A DNA stretch of 64,000 bases from Halosimplex salinum (GCF_003730195.1 NZ_QWGG01000010.1:81072-145071), one strand, 5' to 3'; positions 8,020 to 17,090 are shown, numbered from the stretch's first letter. Notes: generated by a model not told the origin, from the sequence alone. Program-made: numbers and translations.

Positions 8020-8553
8020 CTACTGGAACTCTTCGTCGTAGAGGTCCTGGGCGTGTTCGATGGCGTCGTAGGCGGCCTGTTTGTCCTCCCAGCCCAGGGT
8101 CTCGACTTCCTTGCCCTCCTCCAAGTTCTTGTAGGTCGCGAAGAACTCGTCTATCTCGTCGAGGGTCTGCTGGGGGATGTCCTCGAGGTCCTCGATGTGG
8201 TCGTAGCGGGGGTCCTCGACGGGGACGGCGATGACCTTGTCGTCCTGCTCGCCGTCGTCGTCCATCTTCATCATGGCGACCGGGCGGGCCTCGATGACGC
8301 AGCCGGGGAACGTCTGGTCCTCGACGAGGACGAGCACGTCGAAGGGGTCCTCGTCGTCGTAGTACGACTGCGGGATGAACCCGTAGTCGGAGGGGTAGTG
8401 GACGTTCGAGTGGAGCACGCGGTCGAGGACGACGCCGGGGATATCCTTGTCGTACTCGTACTTGTTGCGCTCGCCTTTGAGGCACTCGACAACTGCGTAG
8501 ATCTCCTCGGGCGGGTTCGGCCCCGTCTCGAGGTCTTCCCAGAGGTTGGACAT
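8020..8553 (-). CDS. ppa: Inorganic pyrophosphatase (family I, soluble)
   Basis: The enzyme hydrolyses diphosphate to two phosphates, driving biosynthetic reactions in the cytosol. At 177 aa it has the usual length. The family-I active site is visible: ERNKYEYDKD near the N-terminus, HYPSDYGFIPQSYYDDEDPFDVLVL with the metal-binding D-x-D-P-x-D arrangement, and later DDKVIAVPVEDPRY. The ATG at 8553 follows an in-frame GTG at 8556, and the ATG is preferred. The transcription unit is divergent from the PadR gene. Confidence 0.95.
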   Translation of the reverse strand: MSNLWEDLETGPNPPEEIYAVVECLKGERNKYEYDKDIPGVVLDRVLHSNVHYPSDYGFIPQSYYDDEDPFDVLVLVEDQTFPGCVIEARPVAMMKMDDDGEQDDKVIAVPVEDPRYDHIEDLEDIPQQTLDEIDEFFATYKNLEEGKEVETLGWEDKQAAYDAIEHAQDLYDEEFQ

Positions 8554-8669
8554 CACCCGCGACTCCTCCGGGCGGCGGCAAAGAGTTTTCGACCTCGACC
8601 GATCGGCCGCAGCGACCGCCCCGGTCGGCGCCGATATCGGCGTCTCTCCGGGGTCTCGGTCGGATTATC

Positions 8670-8679
8670 ATCACGTGAT
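8670..8679. promoter_or_regulatory. Palindrome ATCACGTGAT in the ppa-padR divergent region
   Basis: A perfect 10-bp palindrome lies midway in the 220-bp gap between divergent ppa and the PadR gene. It could be an operator for either side; the sequence alone does not decide. Confidence 0.35.
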
Positions 8680-8734
8680 ATTACCCCGATGAGGGAGTCG
8701 TTACCGTATAAATCCACCCAGTTACGGAAGAAAG

Positions 8735-8748
8735 TTAACAAGTGTTAA
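8735..8748 (+). promoter_or_regulatory. Inverted repeat over the padR promoter
   Basis: TTAAC-AAGT-GTTAA is a perfect inverted repeat overlapping TTAAATA (8745-8751), a TATA-like element about 25-30 bp before the ATG at 8774. That is the spacing of a haloarchaeal leaderless promoter. Position and symmetry suggest autoregulation by the dimeric PadR-type product. Another TATA-like site, GTATAAAT, lies at 8706-8713. Confidence 0.45.
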
Positions 8749-8773
8749 ATAGCCAGATGACATTCGACTAACC

Positions 8774-9136
8774 ATGTCAGAGGCACAATCGGTAACTGAC
8801 ACACCCGGAATCGCACGTGAGCTGACCGCGTTCCAGCAGAACATCCTCGTTATCCTCGGTGAAGAGCCGCGCTACGGCCTCGCTATCAAACGTGAACTCG
8901 AGGACTACTACGACGACGAAGTGAACCACGGTCGGCTCTACCCCAACCTCGACGACCTCGTCGAGATGGGGCTCGTCGAGAAGAGCGAACTGGACAAGCG
9001 AACGAACCAGTACGCGCTCACCGACGACGGCTACGAGACGGTGCTCGACCAGCTCTCCTGGGAGTTCTCGAAACTCGTCACCAGCGAGGACCGCGCGGAC
9101 GACCTGCGCGACCTCGTCGACGCCGTCCAGGAGTAA
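8774..9136 (+). CDS. PadR family winged-helix transcriptional regulator
   Basis: This 120-aa DNA-binding protein is a PadR-type winged helix. Helix one is LTAFQQNILVILGEEPRYGLAIKRELE, followed by the PadR hallmark NHGRLYPNLDDLVEMGLVEKSE (about res 58-79) and a wing with LDKRTNQYALTDDGYETV. A short C-terminal helix, probably for dimerisation, has LSWEFSKLV and DLRDLVDAV. Similar genes are widely conserved in haloarchaea; the ligand is unknown. The ATG at 8774 lies about 25 bp from the TATA-like box. It converges with the rnhA operon, with only 1 bp between stops. Confidence 0.88.
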   Translation: MSEAQSVTDTPGIARELTAFQQNILVILGEEPRYGLAIKRELEDYYDDEVNHGRLYPNLDDLVEMGLVEKSELDKRTNQYALTDDGYETVLDQLSWEFSKLVTSEDRADDLRDLVDAVQE

Positions 9137-9137
9137 C

Positions 9138-9761
9138 TCACTCGTCGAGCGGACACCGCTCGTCCGCCACGTCGAACGCGACACCCACCGATTTTTCCAC
9201 GACCGAACGCTGCTCGGGAGTCGGCCATGCGTTGCGCCTGTAGTAGTCCTCGAGGAACTCCCGTAGCTCCTCGGCCGTCGCGTCGTGGAGGGGCTTGGCG
9301 TAGTGGTTGCTCATGAAGTCCGCCAGCTTCTCGACGTTGGCGGCGTGGTCCTCGTCGTGGGCCTCGCGGACCTCGTCGACGACGTCGCGGTTGTACTCGT
9401 CTATCTCCTCCCAGTCGTCGCCTTCGCCGGGGCCCGACAGCGGGATCTCGATCCCGCGGTCGACGTCGTCGATCCGTTCGGTGCGGATCTGGCCGTCCTC
9501 GGTCCACGCCTCCGGGTGGAGGACGAGCACGTCCCGGGTCTCGTCCTCGCGGACCCGGGCGGTGTACTCGTGGTCGGCGAGCCGTTCGTCCCGGTCGGTC
9601 CGGTAGGCCTCGGCCTCCTCGTCGACGACGGCGTCTCTGGCCAGTTTCGTGAGTCGTTCCGCTGCCTCGACGACCGGTTCGGGCGGCAGGTCGTCGGGGT
9701 CCGATTGGTCGTCGGCGAGCACGTCCGGGGCTTCGCTTGGGTCTGGTGTCTCGTCAGGCAT
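9138..9761 (-). CDS. rnhA operon protein (DUF7108-like)
   Basis: A 207-aa acidic cytosolic protein found downstream of rnhA in haloarchaea. A helix near residues 27-55 (PVVEAAERLTKLARDAVVDEE), a mid-protein beta stretch (YTARVREDETRDVLVLHPEAW), and a C-terminal helical part (LREFLEDYYRRNAWPTPEQ) are visible. No enzyme motif was seen. The ATG at 9761 overlaps the rnhA stop by 8 bp, so the two are translationally coupled. The constant pairing suggests a nucleic-acid role, but this is only inferred. Confidence 0.8.
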   Translation of the reverse strand: MPDETPDPSEAPDVLADDQSDPDDLPPEPVVEAAERLTKLARDAVVDEEAEAYRTDRDERLADHEYTARVREDETRDVLVLHPEAWTEDGQIRTERIDDVDRGIEIPLSGPGEGDDWEEIDEYNRDVVDEVREAHDEDHAANVEKLADFMSNHYAKPLHDATAEELREFLEDYYRRNAWPTPEQRSVVEKSVGVAFDVADERCPLDE

Positions 9762-10347
9762 CGTCGAGTGCTTCGTTCGCGAGTTCGTCGGCGCGGTCGT
9801 TTATCTCTCGCGGAACGTGCTCCAGCGACCACTCGTCGAAGTCCATCAGGAGTTCGCGGACGGTGACGCGGTACTCGCGCAGGTCGGGGTCGTTGGTGTC
9901 CCACTCGCCGCGGACCTGCTTGACGATGAGCTCCGAGTCGCCGCGCACGTCGATCTCGTCGAAGCCGTAGTCGCTGGCGACGCTGACGCCCTCGATCAGC
10001 GCCTCGTACTCGGCCTGATTGTTCGTCGCGCGCCCGATGGTGTGGCCGCCCTCGGCGACGATGCCGTCGCCGCTGACGATCACCCAGCCCACCGCCGAGG
10101 GGCCGGGGTTTCCGCGGCAGGCGCCGTCGAAGTAGACGTGCGCACGGCCGCCGCCGTCGCGGATCACGCCCTCTAGTTCGACGGGGTTGGCGCCCTGGAT
10201 CACGACCTTGTCGTCGTAGGCGACGGCCGTCGCGTCGCCGCGCTCGGCGCGCCACTGCTCGTGGTCGGTGTTCCCCGGCCGGATCTCGACGCCCGCGGCT
10301 TCGAGTCGCTCGCGGGCCTGGTCGACGTCGCACTCGACTGTCGGCAT
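9754..10347 (-). CDS. rnhA: Ribonuclease HI with N-terminal extension
   Basis: It degrades the RNA strand of RNA-DNA hybrids. The 197-aa protein has an N-terminal domain of about 65 residues (VECDVDQARERLEAAGVEI, AVAYDDKVVIQG) typical of haloarchaeal enzymes. The RNase H fold follows with all four carboxylates: D in HVYFDGACRGNPG (about 73), E in NNQAEYEALIEG, D in VRGDSELIVKQ, and D in INDRADELANEA. It is the first gene of a two-gene operon and is divergent from tfb across 161 bp. Confidence 0.95.
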   Translation of the reverse strand: MPTVECDVDQARERLEAAGVEIRPGNTDHEQWRAERGDATAVAYDDKVVIQGANPVELEGVIRDGGGRAHVYFDGACRGNPGPSAVGWVIVSGDGIVAEGGHTIGRATNNQAEYEALIEGVSVASDYGFDEIDVRGDSELIVKQVRGEWDTNDPDLREYRVTVRELLMDFDEWSLEHVPREINDRADELANEALDDA

Positions 10348-10460
10348 TGGTTCGGTTCTCGCCGGGCGTCGTCAAGAGGGGTTCGGATCCGACCCGGCGA
10401 CCCGTCGTCCCGCCGCCAGACGCGTCCCACCTCCCGGCAAATTGCCGCGGTGTCGAAAAG

Positions 10461-10482
10461 TATTTATCCAAGGATTTAAATC
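10461..10482 (+). promoter_or_regulatory. Putative TATA region of tfb
   Basis: Two AT-rich elements, TATTTATCC (10461-10469) and the palindrome GATTTAAATC (10473-10482), precede the ATG at 10509 by about 27-48 bp. The second has spacing suitable for a leaderless start. An SD-like GGAG (10490-10493) lies 16 bp before the ATG. Confidence 0.5.
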
Positions 10483-10508
10483 GTGGCAAGGAGTAACACA
10501 CAGGTGCG

Positions 10509-11477
10509 ATGACACGGTCCAGCAGTCAGCGCGAGCGGGTGCGCACGACCGAGAGTGAACCGACGGAACAGACGGAGGGTGTGAGCGAGCGCTGTCCGGA
10601 GTGCGAGTCGGAGAACCTGATAACGAGTTCCGACCGCGGCGAGCTGGTGTGCGAAGACTGTGGGCTTGTCGTCGAAGAGGGCACCATCGACCCCGGGCCG
10701 GAGTGGCGAGCGTTCACTCACCGGGAGCGAGAGGAGAAGTCGCGGGTGGGGGCGCCGACGACTCGCACGATGCACGACAAGGGGTTGACGACGACCATCG
10801 ACTGGAAGGACAAGGACGCCTACGGGCGTTCGATATCCTCGGAGAAGCGGAGCCAGATGCATCGCCTGCGCAAGTGGCAAGAGCGCATCCGGACGAAGGA
10901 CGCGGGCGAGCGGAACCTGCAGTTCGCCCTCTCGGAGGTCGACCGCATGGCCTCCGCCCTGGGCGTGCCCAGGTCGGTCCGCGAGATCGCGTCGGTGATG
11001 TACCGGCGCGCGCTCGACGAGGACCTCATCCGCGGGCGCTCCATCGAGGGCGTCGCCACCGCCTGCCTCTACGCGGCCTGCCGGAAGCAGGGGATCCCCC
11101 GCAGTCTCGAGGAGATCGCGGAGGTGTCCCGCGTCGACCGGAAGGAGATCGGTCGCACCTACCGCTACGTCTCGCAGGAGCTCGGGCTGGAGATGGAGCC
11201 GGTCGACCCCAAGCAGTACGTCCCGCGGTTCTGTTCCGAACTCGACCTCCCCGAGACGGTCCAGACGAAGGCGACGGAGATCATCGACGAGACCGCGGAG
11301 GCGGGGCTCCTGTCGGGCAAGTCGCCCACCGGGTTCGCCGCGGCGGCCATCTACGCCGCCTCCCTGCTCTGCAACGAGAAGAAGACCCAGCGCGAGGTCG
11401 CCGACGTGGCCCAGGTGACCGAGGTCACCATCCGCAATCGCTACCAGGAACAGATCGAGGCGATGGGCATCCGGTGA
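10509..11477 (+). CDS. tfb: Transcription initiation factor IIB (TFB)
   Basis: TFB recruits RNA polymerase to TBP-bound promoters; haloarchaea usually have several paralogues. The 322-aa protein has a short polar N-tail, a zinc ribbon (res 27-48: CPECESEN ... CEDCGLVV), and a B-finger/linker ([20 protein letters not shown]). Two cyclin folds follow: the first around [20 protein letters not shown] with [20 protein letters not shown], the second around [19 protein letters not shown] with [20 protein letters not shown]. It ends in a recognition helix, [13 protein letters not shown]. All family landmarks are intact. Which paralogue it is cannot be told. Confidence 0.96.
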   Translation: MTRSSSQRERVRTTESEPTEQTEGVSERCPECESENLITSSDRGELVCEDCGLVVEEGTIDPGPEWRAFTHREREEKSRVGAPTTRTMHDKGLTTTIDWKDKDAYGRSISSEKRSQMHRLRKWQERIRTKDAGERNLQFALSEVDRMASALGVPRSVREIASVMYRRALDEDLIRGRSIEGVATACLYAACRKQGIPRSLEEIAEVSRVDRKEIGRTYRYVSQELGLEMEPVDPKQYVPRFCSELDLPETVQTKATEIIDETAEAGLLSGKSPTGFAAAAIYAASLLCNEKKTQREVADVAQVTEVTIRNRYQEQIEAMGIR

Positions 11478-11532
11478 CCGGCGCTCGGCCGACCGCTTTT
11501 TACACCCGCGTCCGAACAGCGCCTCGCTAGCC

Positions 11533-12471
11533 GTGTCGCTCACGCATCGACTCGACCGCGCCGTCGGCCTCCCCGCAGCCTACCGCCTGATCGATGCCGG
11601 CTTTCTCCTCGCGCTCGCCGCGGCGCTCGCGGCGTGTCACGCGACGGGCGTGTCGCTGGCCGGTGTCGCGGCGATCGGTCTGGTCGCGTTCGGACTGGAG
11701 TACGCCGTCAGCGGGGTCGTCACCGACGGCCTCTTCCGCGGCGTCGAGTGGGCCGACGAGGCGCCACCGCGACTCCGGCGCGTCGTCGCCGACCTCGCGG
11801 CCACCCTCGACGTCGCGGCGCCGGCGGTCGTCGTCGACCGCGAGAGCGCGGGCGGCGTGAACGTCGTCGGCGACGGCGACCGCGCCGCGCTCGTCGTCTC
11901 GTCGTCGCTCGTCGAGTCGCTCGACGACGCGGCGCTCCGGGCGGTCGTCGCGCACGAACTCGCCCACCTCGCGCTCGGTCACTTCAGTCGAGTCCCCGTC
12001 CGCGAGTCGGTCACTCACGTCGTCGGCGTCACGGCGTTCTGGCTGCTCGCGCTCCGGCACCTGCCGCCGCAGGTGGCCGTGCTGGTCGGCGGCGCGTTCC
12101 TCGTGGCCGGCGTCGCGCGGTCGAACTCGACGAACGCGCTCTTCTACGTGGTGGGAAGCGCCGGCACGGTCGTCCTCCTGCGCGCGCTCGCGGCCCGCGC
12201 GAGCCGGCTGGAGGAGTGTCACGCCGACGACCTGGCGGTCGCACACACCGGGGCGGCCGACTTCTGTACCGGACTGTACGCCGTCGGCGCGGTCGAACCG
12301 GAGGACGAGGACGACGCCGTCGCCGGCGTTGCGCCGTTCGCGGCCCGTCGCAGCCGCGTCGAGCGACTCACCGCCGTCCACCCCTCGATCGAGTTCCGGC
12401 TCGCGCGCCACGGGCTCACGACGGACGACGTGGTCGAGCGCGCGACCGCCGGACGCGCGGTCGACGAGTGA
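11533..12471 (+). CDS. M48 family membrane zinc metalloprotease
   Basis: A 312-aa integral membrane protease of the HtpX/Ste24 type. Two N-terminal helices (res about 20-60) and one or two central helices (about 165-215, VAVLVGGAFLVAGVA, LFYVVGSAGTVVLL) surround the catalytic domain. The zinc motif is HELAH at 141-145, and the third ligand is the Glu in EECHADDLAV. A C-terminal HPS motif (AVHPSIEFRLARHG) is typical of M48. The start is a GTG at 11533 with a TTTTTACA element about 27 bp upstream. Membrane protein quality control is inferred from the family. Confidence 0.88.
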   Translation: MSLTHRLDRAVGLPAAYRLIDAGFLLALAAALAACHATGVSLAGVAAIGLVAFGLEYAVSGVVTDGLFRGVEWADEAPPRLRRVVADLAATLDVAAPAVVVDRESAGGVNVVGDGDRAALVVSSSLVESLDDAALRAVVAHELAHLALGHFSRVPVRESVTHVVGVTAFWLLALRHLPPQVAVLVGGAFLVAGVARSNSTNALFYVVGSAGTVVLLRALAARASRLEECHADDLAVAHTGAADFCTGLYAVGAVEPEDEDDAVAGVAPFAARRSRVERLTAVHPSIEFRLARHGLTTDDVVERATAGRAVDE

Positions 12472-12523
12472 CGCCGGCCCCCACCGACTCATTCAAGCCA
12501 CTGGGGACTGTACGCCCAGGTCA

Positions 12524-13783
12524 ATGGCGGGTATGCGTCTCGACGACTTCATCGAGGACTTCCAGCGCGACGAGGCGGCCGAGAAGCGCCGGCTGGCCGA
12601 GGAGAAGTCCTACGAGATAACCGAGTACCTCGACGACGTGGAGCGGGAGTTCCAGCAGGCGGTCCAGGGGGACTCCATGTTCGGCTCCACGGCGCCGGAG
12701 GTGTTCGTCGGCCGGTCGGGCTACCCGGACGTGTCGACGGGCGTCCTCTCGCCGATGGCCGCCGACAGCGACGCCGCCGACTTCGCGACCAGCGGCGACT
12801 GGTACCAGAAGGGGTACCAGATCGACGACGTCCTCCAGCGGCGGACGGGGATGCTCAACTCCACGCGCTCGGCGAAGGTGGACGTGAACGACGTGTGGGA
12901 CGGCTTCGTCGGCACACAGCGAGAGGTCGCCATCGCCGACCACCCGGTCGACGTGGAGGTCGGCCTCGACGGCACCCCCGACATCGACCTGAGTCTCGAC
13001 GACGTGTCGACGCCGACGGGTCCGCGCGCACGCGCGACGAACGCGGACCTGGCGGAGAACCCGCACGTCCCGCGGCCGGTCGAGAAGACGCTGGAGGACG
13101 ACGACTGGCAGGCCGAGGGGGCGATGACCTACCTCTACCGGCGCGGCTTCGACGTGTACGACATCAACACCATCCTCTCGGCGGGGGCGCTCGGGCAGGG
13201 TCACCAGCGCCGTCTCGTTCCGACGCGGTGGTCGATCACGGCGGTCGACGACACGGTCGGGAAGTTCCTGCGCGGGGGCCTCCAGCACAGCGACACCGTC
13301 GACCAGGTCTCGGTCTGGACGAACGAGTACATGGGCAACCGCTACTGGGTGGTCCTCGCCCCGGGCAACTGGGAGTACGAACTCGTCGAGATGAAAGCCC
13401 CGGAGAGCGTCTGGAACCCCGCGGCGGCGAACTACTACCTCTCCAGCGCCTCCGAGGGCTGGGAGGGCCGGACGAGCTACGTCGACGAGACCGCCGGCGC
13501 CTACTACGCCTCCCGACTCGCAGTACTGGAACACCTCCACGAGCGCGACCGGCAGGCCAAGGCGCTCGTCCTCCGCGAGGTGACCGACGACTACTGGGCG
13601 CCGGTCGGCGTCTGGCAGGTCCGCGAAGGGGTCCGCCACGCCTTCGACGGCGAGTACGGCGTCGCCGAGAGCTTCCACGGCGCGATACGGGAGATCGTCC
13701 CCCAGATCCCGGTCCCGCTGGGCCAGCTCCGCCGGAAGTCCGACCTCGTCGCCGGCCTCCAGACCTCGATCACCGACTTCTGA
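12524..13783 (+). CDS. nreA: DNA repair protein NreA
   Basis: An archaeal Nre-family protein; Haloferax NreA is implicated in tolerance of DNA damage and binds the PCNA clamp. It is 419 aa from ATG 12524; an alternative ATG at 12533 starts MRLDDFIEDF. Family blocks are visible, including PEVFVGRSGYPDVSTGVLSP, TYLYRRGFDVYDINTILSAG, GQGHQRRLVPTRWSITAVDD, and a C-terminal half with WEYELVEMKAPESVWNP. The last seven residues, QTSITDF, form the terminal PIP-like motif that contacts PCNA. The frame is open upstream, but homologues begin at this Met. Confidence 0.93.
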   Translation: MAGMRLDDFIEDFQRDEAAEKRRLAEEKSYEITEYLDDVEREFQQAVQGDSMFGSTAPEVFVGRSGYPDVSTGVLSPMAADSDAADFATSGDWYQKGYQIDDVLQRRTGMLNSTRSAKVDVNDVWDGFVGTQREVAIADHPVDVEVGLDGTPDIDLSLDDVSTPTGPRARATNADLAENPHVPRPVEKTLEDDDWQAEGAMTYLYRRGFDVYDINTILSAGALGQGHQRRLVPTRWSITAVDDTVGKFLRGGLQHSDTVDQVSVWTNEYMGNRYWVVLAPGNWEYELVEMKAPESVWNPAAANYYLSSASEGWEGRTSYVDETAGAYYASRLAVLEHLHERDRQAKALVLREVTDDYWAPVGVWQVREGVRHAFDGEYGVAESFHGAIREIVPQIPVPLGQLRRKSDLVAGLQTSITDF

Positions 13784-13866
13784 GTGGGCCGGCGGGCCAG
13801 CGTGACCACGGCCGCCCCCTCGCTCTCGACACAAGGGTTTTCGCGCGGTCGGTCGTATCGGCGGCC

Positions 13867-14166
13867 ATGCTCCTCCAGTTCGGGATCCCCGGCGGCGTCG
13901 AACTGCTCGTCATCGCCGTGATCGCGCTGATCGTGTTCGGACTCCCGCTCGTGCTCATCGCGACCGTCGGGGTACTGTGGCTCCGCTCGGACGACGACTA
14001 CGACGAGCGGATCCGCGAACTCGAGACCGAGATCGCCCGACTACAGGCCGAGATCGGGACCGACTCGGACGACGCCACGACGACCGAGACCGGGTCCGAG
14101 GGCACGACGACGGACACCGGAACCGACGACCCGGCCGCCGACGGGGGACGCGAGAGCCAAGACTGA
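13867..14166 (+). CDS. TatA-like small membrane protein
   Basis: A 99-aa protein with an N-terminal FGIPGGVELLVIAVIALIVF segment like that of haloarchaeal TatA proteins. A second hydrophobic stretch (LPLVLIATVGVLWL) follows, then a charged helix or coiled coil (DERIRELETEIARLQAEIG) and a Thr/Glu/Asp-rich tail. True TatA has one TM helix and then an amphipathic helix with FG-x-x-K-L-P. Here the second hydrophobic segment replaces it, so a role in Tat export is doubtful. Annotation pipelines would probably call it TatA. Confidence 0.7.
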   Translation: MLLQFGIPGGVELLVIAVIALIVFGLPLVLIATVGVLWLRSDDDYDERIRELETEIARLQAEIGTDSDDATTTETGSEGTTTDTGTDDPAADGGRESQD

Positions 14167-14179
14167 GCGGCGGCGGGTT

Positions 14180-14632
14180 TCAGGTCATGTCGTCCAGATT
14201 CGCCCACGCGTCGTCGACCATCTCGCCGGTCTCGGCGACGATGTCGGCCCACTCCTCGGAGTCGGGTGCCATCCCGGCCAGTCGGGCGAGACGCATGATC
14301 GAGACGTGATACACCGTCTGGATGCCGGGCTCTTCCTCCCAGACGACGACGCCGCAGGGGAACAGCCCGCCGATCCGCCCCTCGGAGGCGTCGAGGGCGC
14401 GGTCGGCCATCGCGGGGTTGCAGGCGCCGAGGAAGTAGTAGGGGTCGCGGTCCGCATCGACCTTCTCGTTCAGGAGTTCGGAGGGAGAGAACTCCGCGGG
14501 GAAGCCGAACCCGGCGACCTCGAATGCCGCCCGGACGTGCTCGATCGCCGCCTCGTGCTCCATCTCCAGGGTCGCTCGCTTCTCGCCGATGTCGCCGCTG
14601 TTCAACGCTTCGGGGTCGAATGGCAGGTCCAT
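14180..14632 (-). CDS. DUF302 domain protein
   Basis: A 150-aa DUF302-type protein. It has an initial helix (EKRATLEMEHEAAIEHVRAAFE), then the family core (GFGFPAEFSPSELLNEKV, PYYFLGACNPAMADRALDAS, GLFPCGVVVWEEEPG, VYHVSIMRLARLAGM). A conserved Cys pair lies in GACNP and FPCGV. The DUF302 fold is known structurally but its biochemical role is not settled. The ATG at 14632 (MDLPFDPEAL) is chosen over the longer open frame. It converges on the TatA-like gene with a 13-bp gap. Confidence 0.85.
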   Translation of the reverse strand: MDLPFDPEALNSGDIGEKRATLEMEHEAAIEHVRAAFEVAGFGFPAEFSPSELLNEKVDADRDPYYFLGACNPAMADRALDASEGRIGGLFPCGVVVWEEEPGIQTVYHVSIMRLARLAGMAPDSEEWADIVAETGEMVDDAWANLDDMT

Positions 14633-14720
14633 ACCTCGATCCGACGGTCGCTGAGACAAAAACAGTAGTCCCGGCGGCCGCGTGGCCGCCGAGGGTGAAC
14701 GCGACTCCCGCTCACCCGGC

Positions 14721-14864
14721 TCAGGCCATCTCGTCGCCGGTCACTGTCTCGTCCGACTGGATCCACGCCCGGTGGTTGTCGACGTCGTAGATGACGACGT
14801 CTCCGTTCGCGATCTCGAGTTCGTCGTAACGGCTCGTCTCTGAGCGGGTTTCGTGAGTTGCCAT
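14721..14864 (-). CDS. Small haloarchaeal protein, 47 aa (DUF7331-like)
   Basis: From ATG at 14864 this encodes MATHETRSETSRYDELEIAN, then GDVVIYDVDNHRAWIQSDET and an acidic end. The beta-rich motif with D-x-D-N-x-x-A-W-x-x-S-D matches the 56-aa product at 7660-7830. The frame is open upstream, but the short form fits the family and lies next to a low-GC promoter-like region. The function is unknown. The 257 bp before the next gene contain AT-richer sequence and no recognisable gene. Confidence 0.7.
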   Translation of the reverse strand: MATHETRSETSRYDELEIANGDVVIYDVDNHRAWIQSDETVTGDEMA

Positions 14865-15121
14865 TGGTAGTGGTTGCGTTCCGTCGCTGTCTGTCGGTTC
14901 GACGCTATCGGTAGGTACGCCCTGTGCCTTGTTAAGTGTTACCAATCCTGTACCCGCCGATCGCACGACACGACGGTCGCGGGCCACGGCCGGAAACAAC
15001 TCGACGAAACTTTCCTCCTGTTTACAATCATTGACGGGTGTGGGGCCAGAAACCGAGGACGACACCTGCGTCGCCGCCGTTGGTCCCCGCGGCACGGTGG
15101 GTGAGGAACGTGAATCTACGC

Positions 15122-17086
15122 ATGCAACGGTCAAAGGCTGTGGTAGTCGCGACAGTCGCACTGCTGGTCGTCACACCCGGCGCCGTCGCCGCGGTGAACG
15201 ACCACGAGATCACCGGGAACCCCGGCATCGACGTGTCGGTGCCGGACACGGACTTCCGGCCGGGAGAGCAGACCTCCCTGCAGGTCGTCGTGCTCAACGA
15301 CGGCAACGTCACGAACGGGTCGCTGTCGAACCCGCAACTCGAAGAGCGGGTGACGACCGCCCGAGCGATGCGGGTCAGCGTCGGCGACGACCACGACGCG
15401 CCGCTGACGGTGAAGACCAGCGAGCGCGCCATCGCGCGGCTCCCCGACGGCGGGTCGGCCCCCGTCGAGTTCCGCGTCGACGTCGACCAGGACGCACAGC
15501 CCGGCACGTACGACGTGCCGATCAACGTCTCGTACAACTACACGCAGTCGGTCGACCCCGAGACCAGCGAGTACAACACGACGACAGCGACGCGGAACTT
15601 CACGGTCGACGTGACAATCGAGGAGTCCGCGCAGTTCCAGGTGCGCGAGGTCGACTCGACCGCGCGTATCGGCGCGACCGGGACGGTCGACGTGACGCTC
15701 GAGAACACCGGGACCGCGACGGCCCGGAACGCATCCGTCGTGCTCGAATCGCAGAACGCCGACCTGACGTTCGGCCAGTCGGCCTCCTCGACTCGCTACG
15801 TCGGTGGGGCGTGGGAGCCCGGCGAGCGCCGGACAATCTCCTATCGCGTCAGCGCCGCGGCGTCGGCGAGCGAGCAGCGCTACGCGTTCGCCGCGACGGT
15901 CAACTACGACGACGAGGACGACACGCCGATGCAGTCGCGGGCGATCACGCTCGGCGTGACGCCCGAACCCGAACAGACCTTCAGCATCGTCTCGACCGAG
16001 AGCGACGTGGCCGTCGACGACGACGGGCCGGTCACCGTCACGATCCGCAACGACGGCCCGGCAGCGGTCAGGGACGCCTCCGTGACGTTCACCTCACAGA
16101 GCGCTGCGCTCGTGTTCGGTGGGTCCGCCAGTGCCAGCCAGTACGTCGGCACCTGGGCGGCCAACGAGACGCGCGAGATCACCGTCGAAGCGACGGCGAC
16201 GCCCGACGCCGAGGCGCGGAGCTACTCGCTGCAGGCGTCGGTCGCCTACGAGGACGGCGAGGGCGACCCCGGGGAGTCCGGGACGCTCCAGTTCGGCGTC
16301 AGACCCGACCCCGAAGTCGAGTACGAGTTCGAGGCCAGCAACCTGACGTCGTCCCTGCGCGTGGGCGAGGAGGGGACGCTCTCGGGGACGCTCACCAACA
16401 CCGGCGACGCGCGAGCGGAGAGCGTCGTCGTCGCCCTCGAGACCGAGAGTTCGAACGTCTCGCCGCTCGAACGGGAGTACTCGGTGGGCGACCTCCGGGT
16501 CAATCAGTCGAAGAACTTCTCGTTCGACGTGGAGATCAGCGAGTCGGCCGAGTCGGGGCCGCGCCAGTTCACGATGCGTCCGACCTACCGTAACGACGAC
16601 GACGAACGACGCGAGGCCGAGAGCTTCGACACCCGCCAGCGAGTCAGGGCACAGCGCGACCGCTTCGACGTGTCCGTCGACAACGCGACCGTCGAGCGCG
16701 GCGCGGGCCGCGTGCTGGAGGTGACGGTGACGAACGCGGGCGAACAGCCCCTCGAAGACGTCTCGGCGGCGATGTACGCCGACGACCCGGTCTCGGTCGA
16801 CGACGGCGAGGCCTACGCCGAGCGGATCGAGCCCGGCGAGTCGGAGACGCTCGTCTTCGAGGTCAGCGTCGGCGGGAGCGCGCTGACGAAGTCCTACCCG
16901 GTCGAGATGGACTTCCAGTACGACGAACCCGACGGCGACACCAAGCTCTCCAGCGGGTACAAGTTCGCCGTGGACGTCGTCGAGCCCGAGGACGACGGCG
17001 AGGGCGGTGCGCCCCTGGCGCTGATCGCCGTCGGCATCGTGGGCGTCGTCGCGGTCGTCGGTGGCTACCTGCGGTACGGCAGGTGA
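15122..17086 (+). CDS. Secreted, membrane-anchored CARDB-like protein (COG1361 type)
   Basis: A 654-aa exported protein. The N-terminal signal MQRSKAVVVATVALLVVTPG is followed by tandem Ig-like/CARDB modules, recognisable as repeats of G-x-x-G-T/E-V-x-V-T-L-x-N-x-G-T/D-A-x-A at about residues 180, 300, 415 and 540 (VDVTLENTGTATARNASVVL; VTVTIRNDGPAAVRDASVTF; LSGTLTNTGDARAESVVVAL). It ends in a C-terminal TM helix (PLALIAVGIVGVVAVVGGYL). An in-frame GTG at 15110 is an alternative start. The next gene, an RND/MMPL exporter, begins 4 bp after the stop. This pairing recurs in archaea and suggests an extracytoplasmic partner of the transporter. Confidence 0.8.
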   Translation: MQRSKAVVVATVALLVVTPGAVAAVNDHEITGNPGIDVSVPDTDFRPGEQTSLQVVVLNDGNVTNGSLSNPQLEERVTTARAMRVSVGDDHDAPLTVKTSERAIARLPDGGSAPVEFRVDVDQDAQPGTYDVPINVSYNYTQSVDPETSEYNTTTATRNFTVDVTIEESAQFQVREVDSTARIGATGTVDVTLENTGTATARNASVVLESQNADLTFGQSASSTRYVGGAWEPGERRTISYRVSAAASASEQRYAFAATVNYDDEDDTPMQSRAITLGVTPEPEQTFSIVSTESDVAVDDDGPVTVTIRNDGPAAVRDASVTFTSQSAALVFGGSASASQYVGTWAANETREITVEATATPDAEARSYSLQASVAYEDGEGDPGESGTLQFGVRPDPEVEYEFEASNLTSSLRVGEEGTLSGTLTNTGDARAESVVVALETESSNVSPLEREYSVGDLRVNQSKNFSFDVEISESAESGPRQFTMRPTYRNDDDERREAESFDTRQRVRAQRDRFDVSVDNATVERGAGRVLEVTVTNAGEQPLEDVSAAMYADDPVSVDDGEAYAERIEPGESETLVFEVSVGGSALTKSYPVEMDFQYDEPDGDTKLSSGYKFAVDVVEPEDDGEGGAPLALIAVGIVGVVAVVGGYLRYGR

Positions 17087-17090
17087 CCGG

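Noticed and set aside
13867..14166. Genuine TatA translocase subunit
   Set aside because: The amphipathic helix with its FG-x-x-K-L-P pattern is replaced by a second hydrophobic stretch and a coiled coil, so only TatA-like is claimed.
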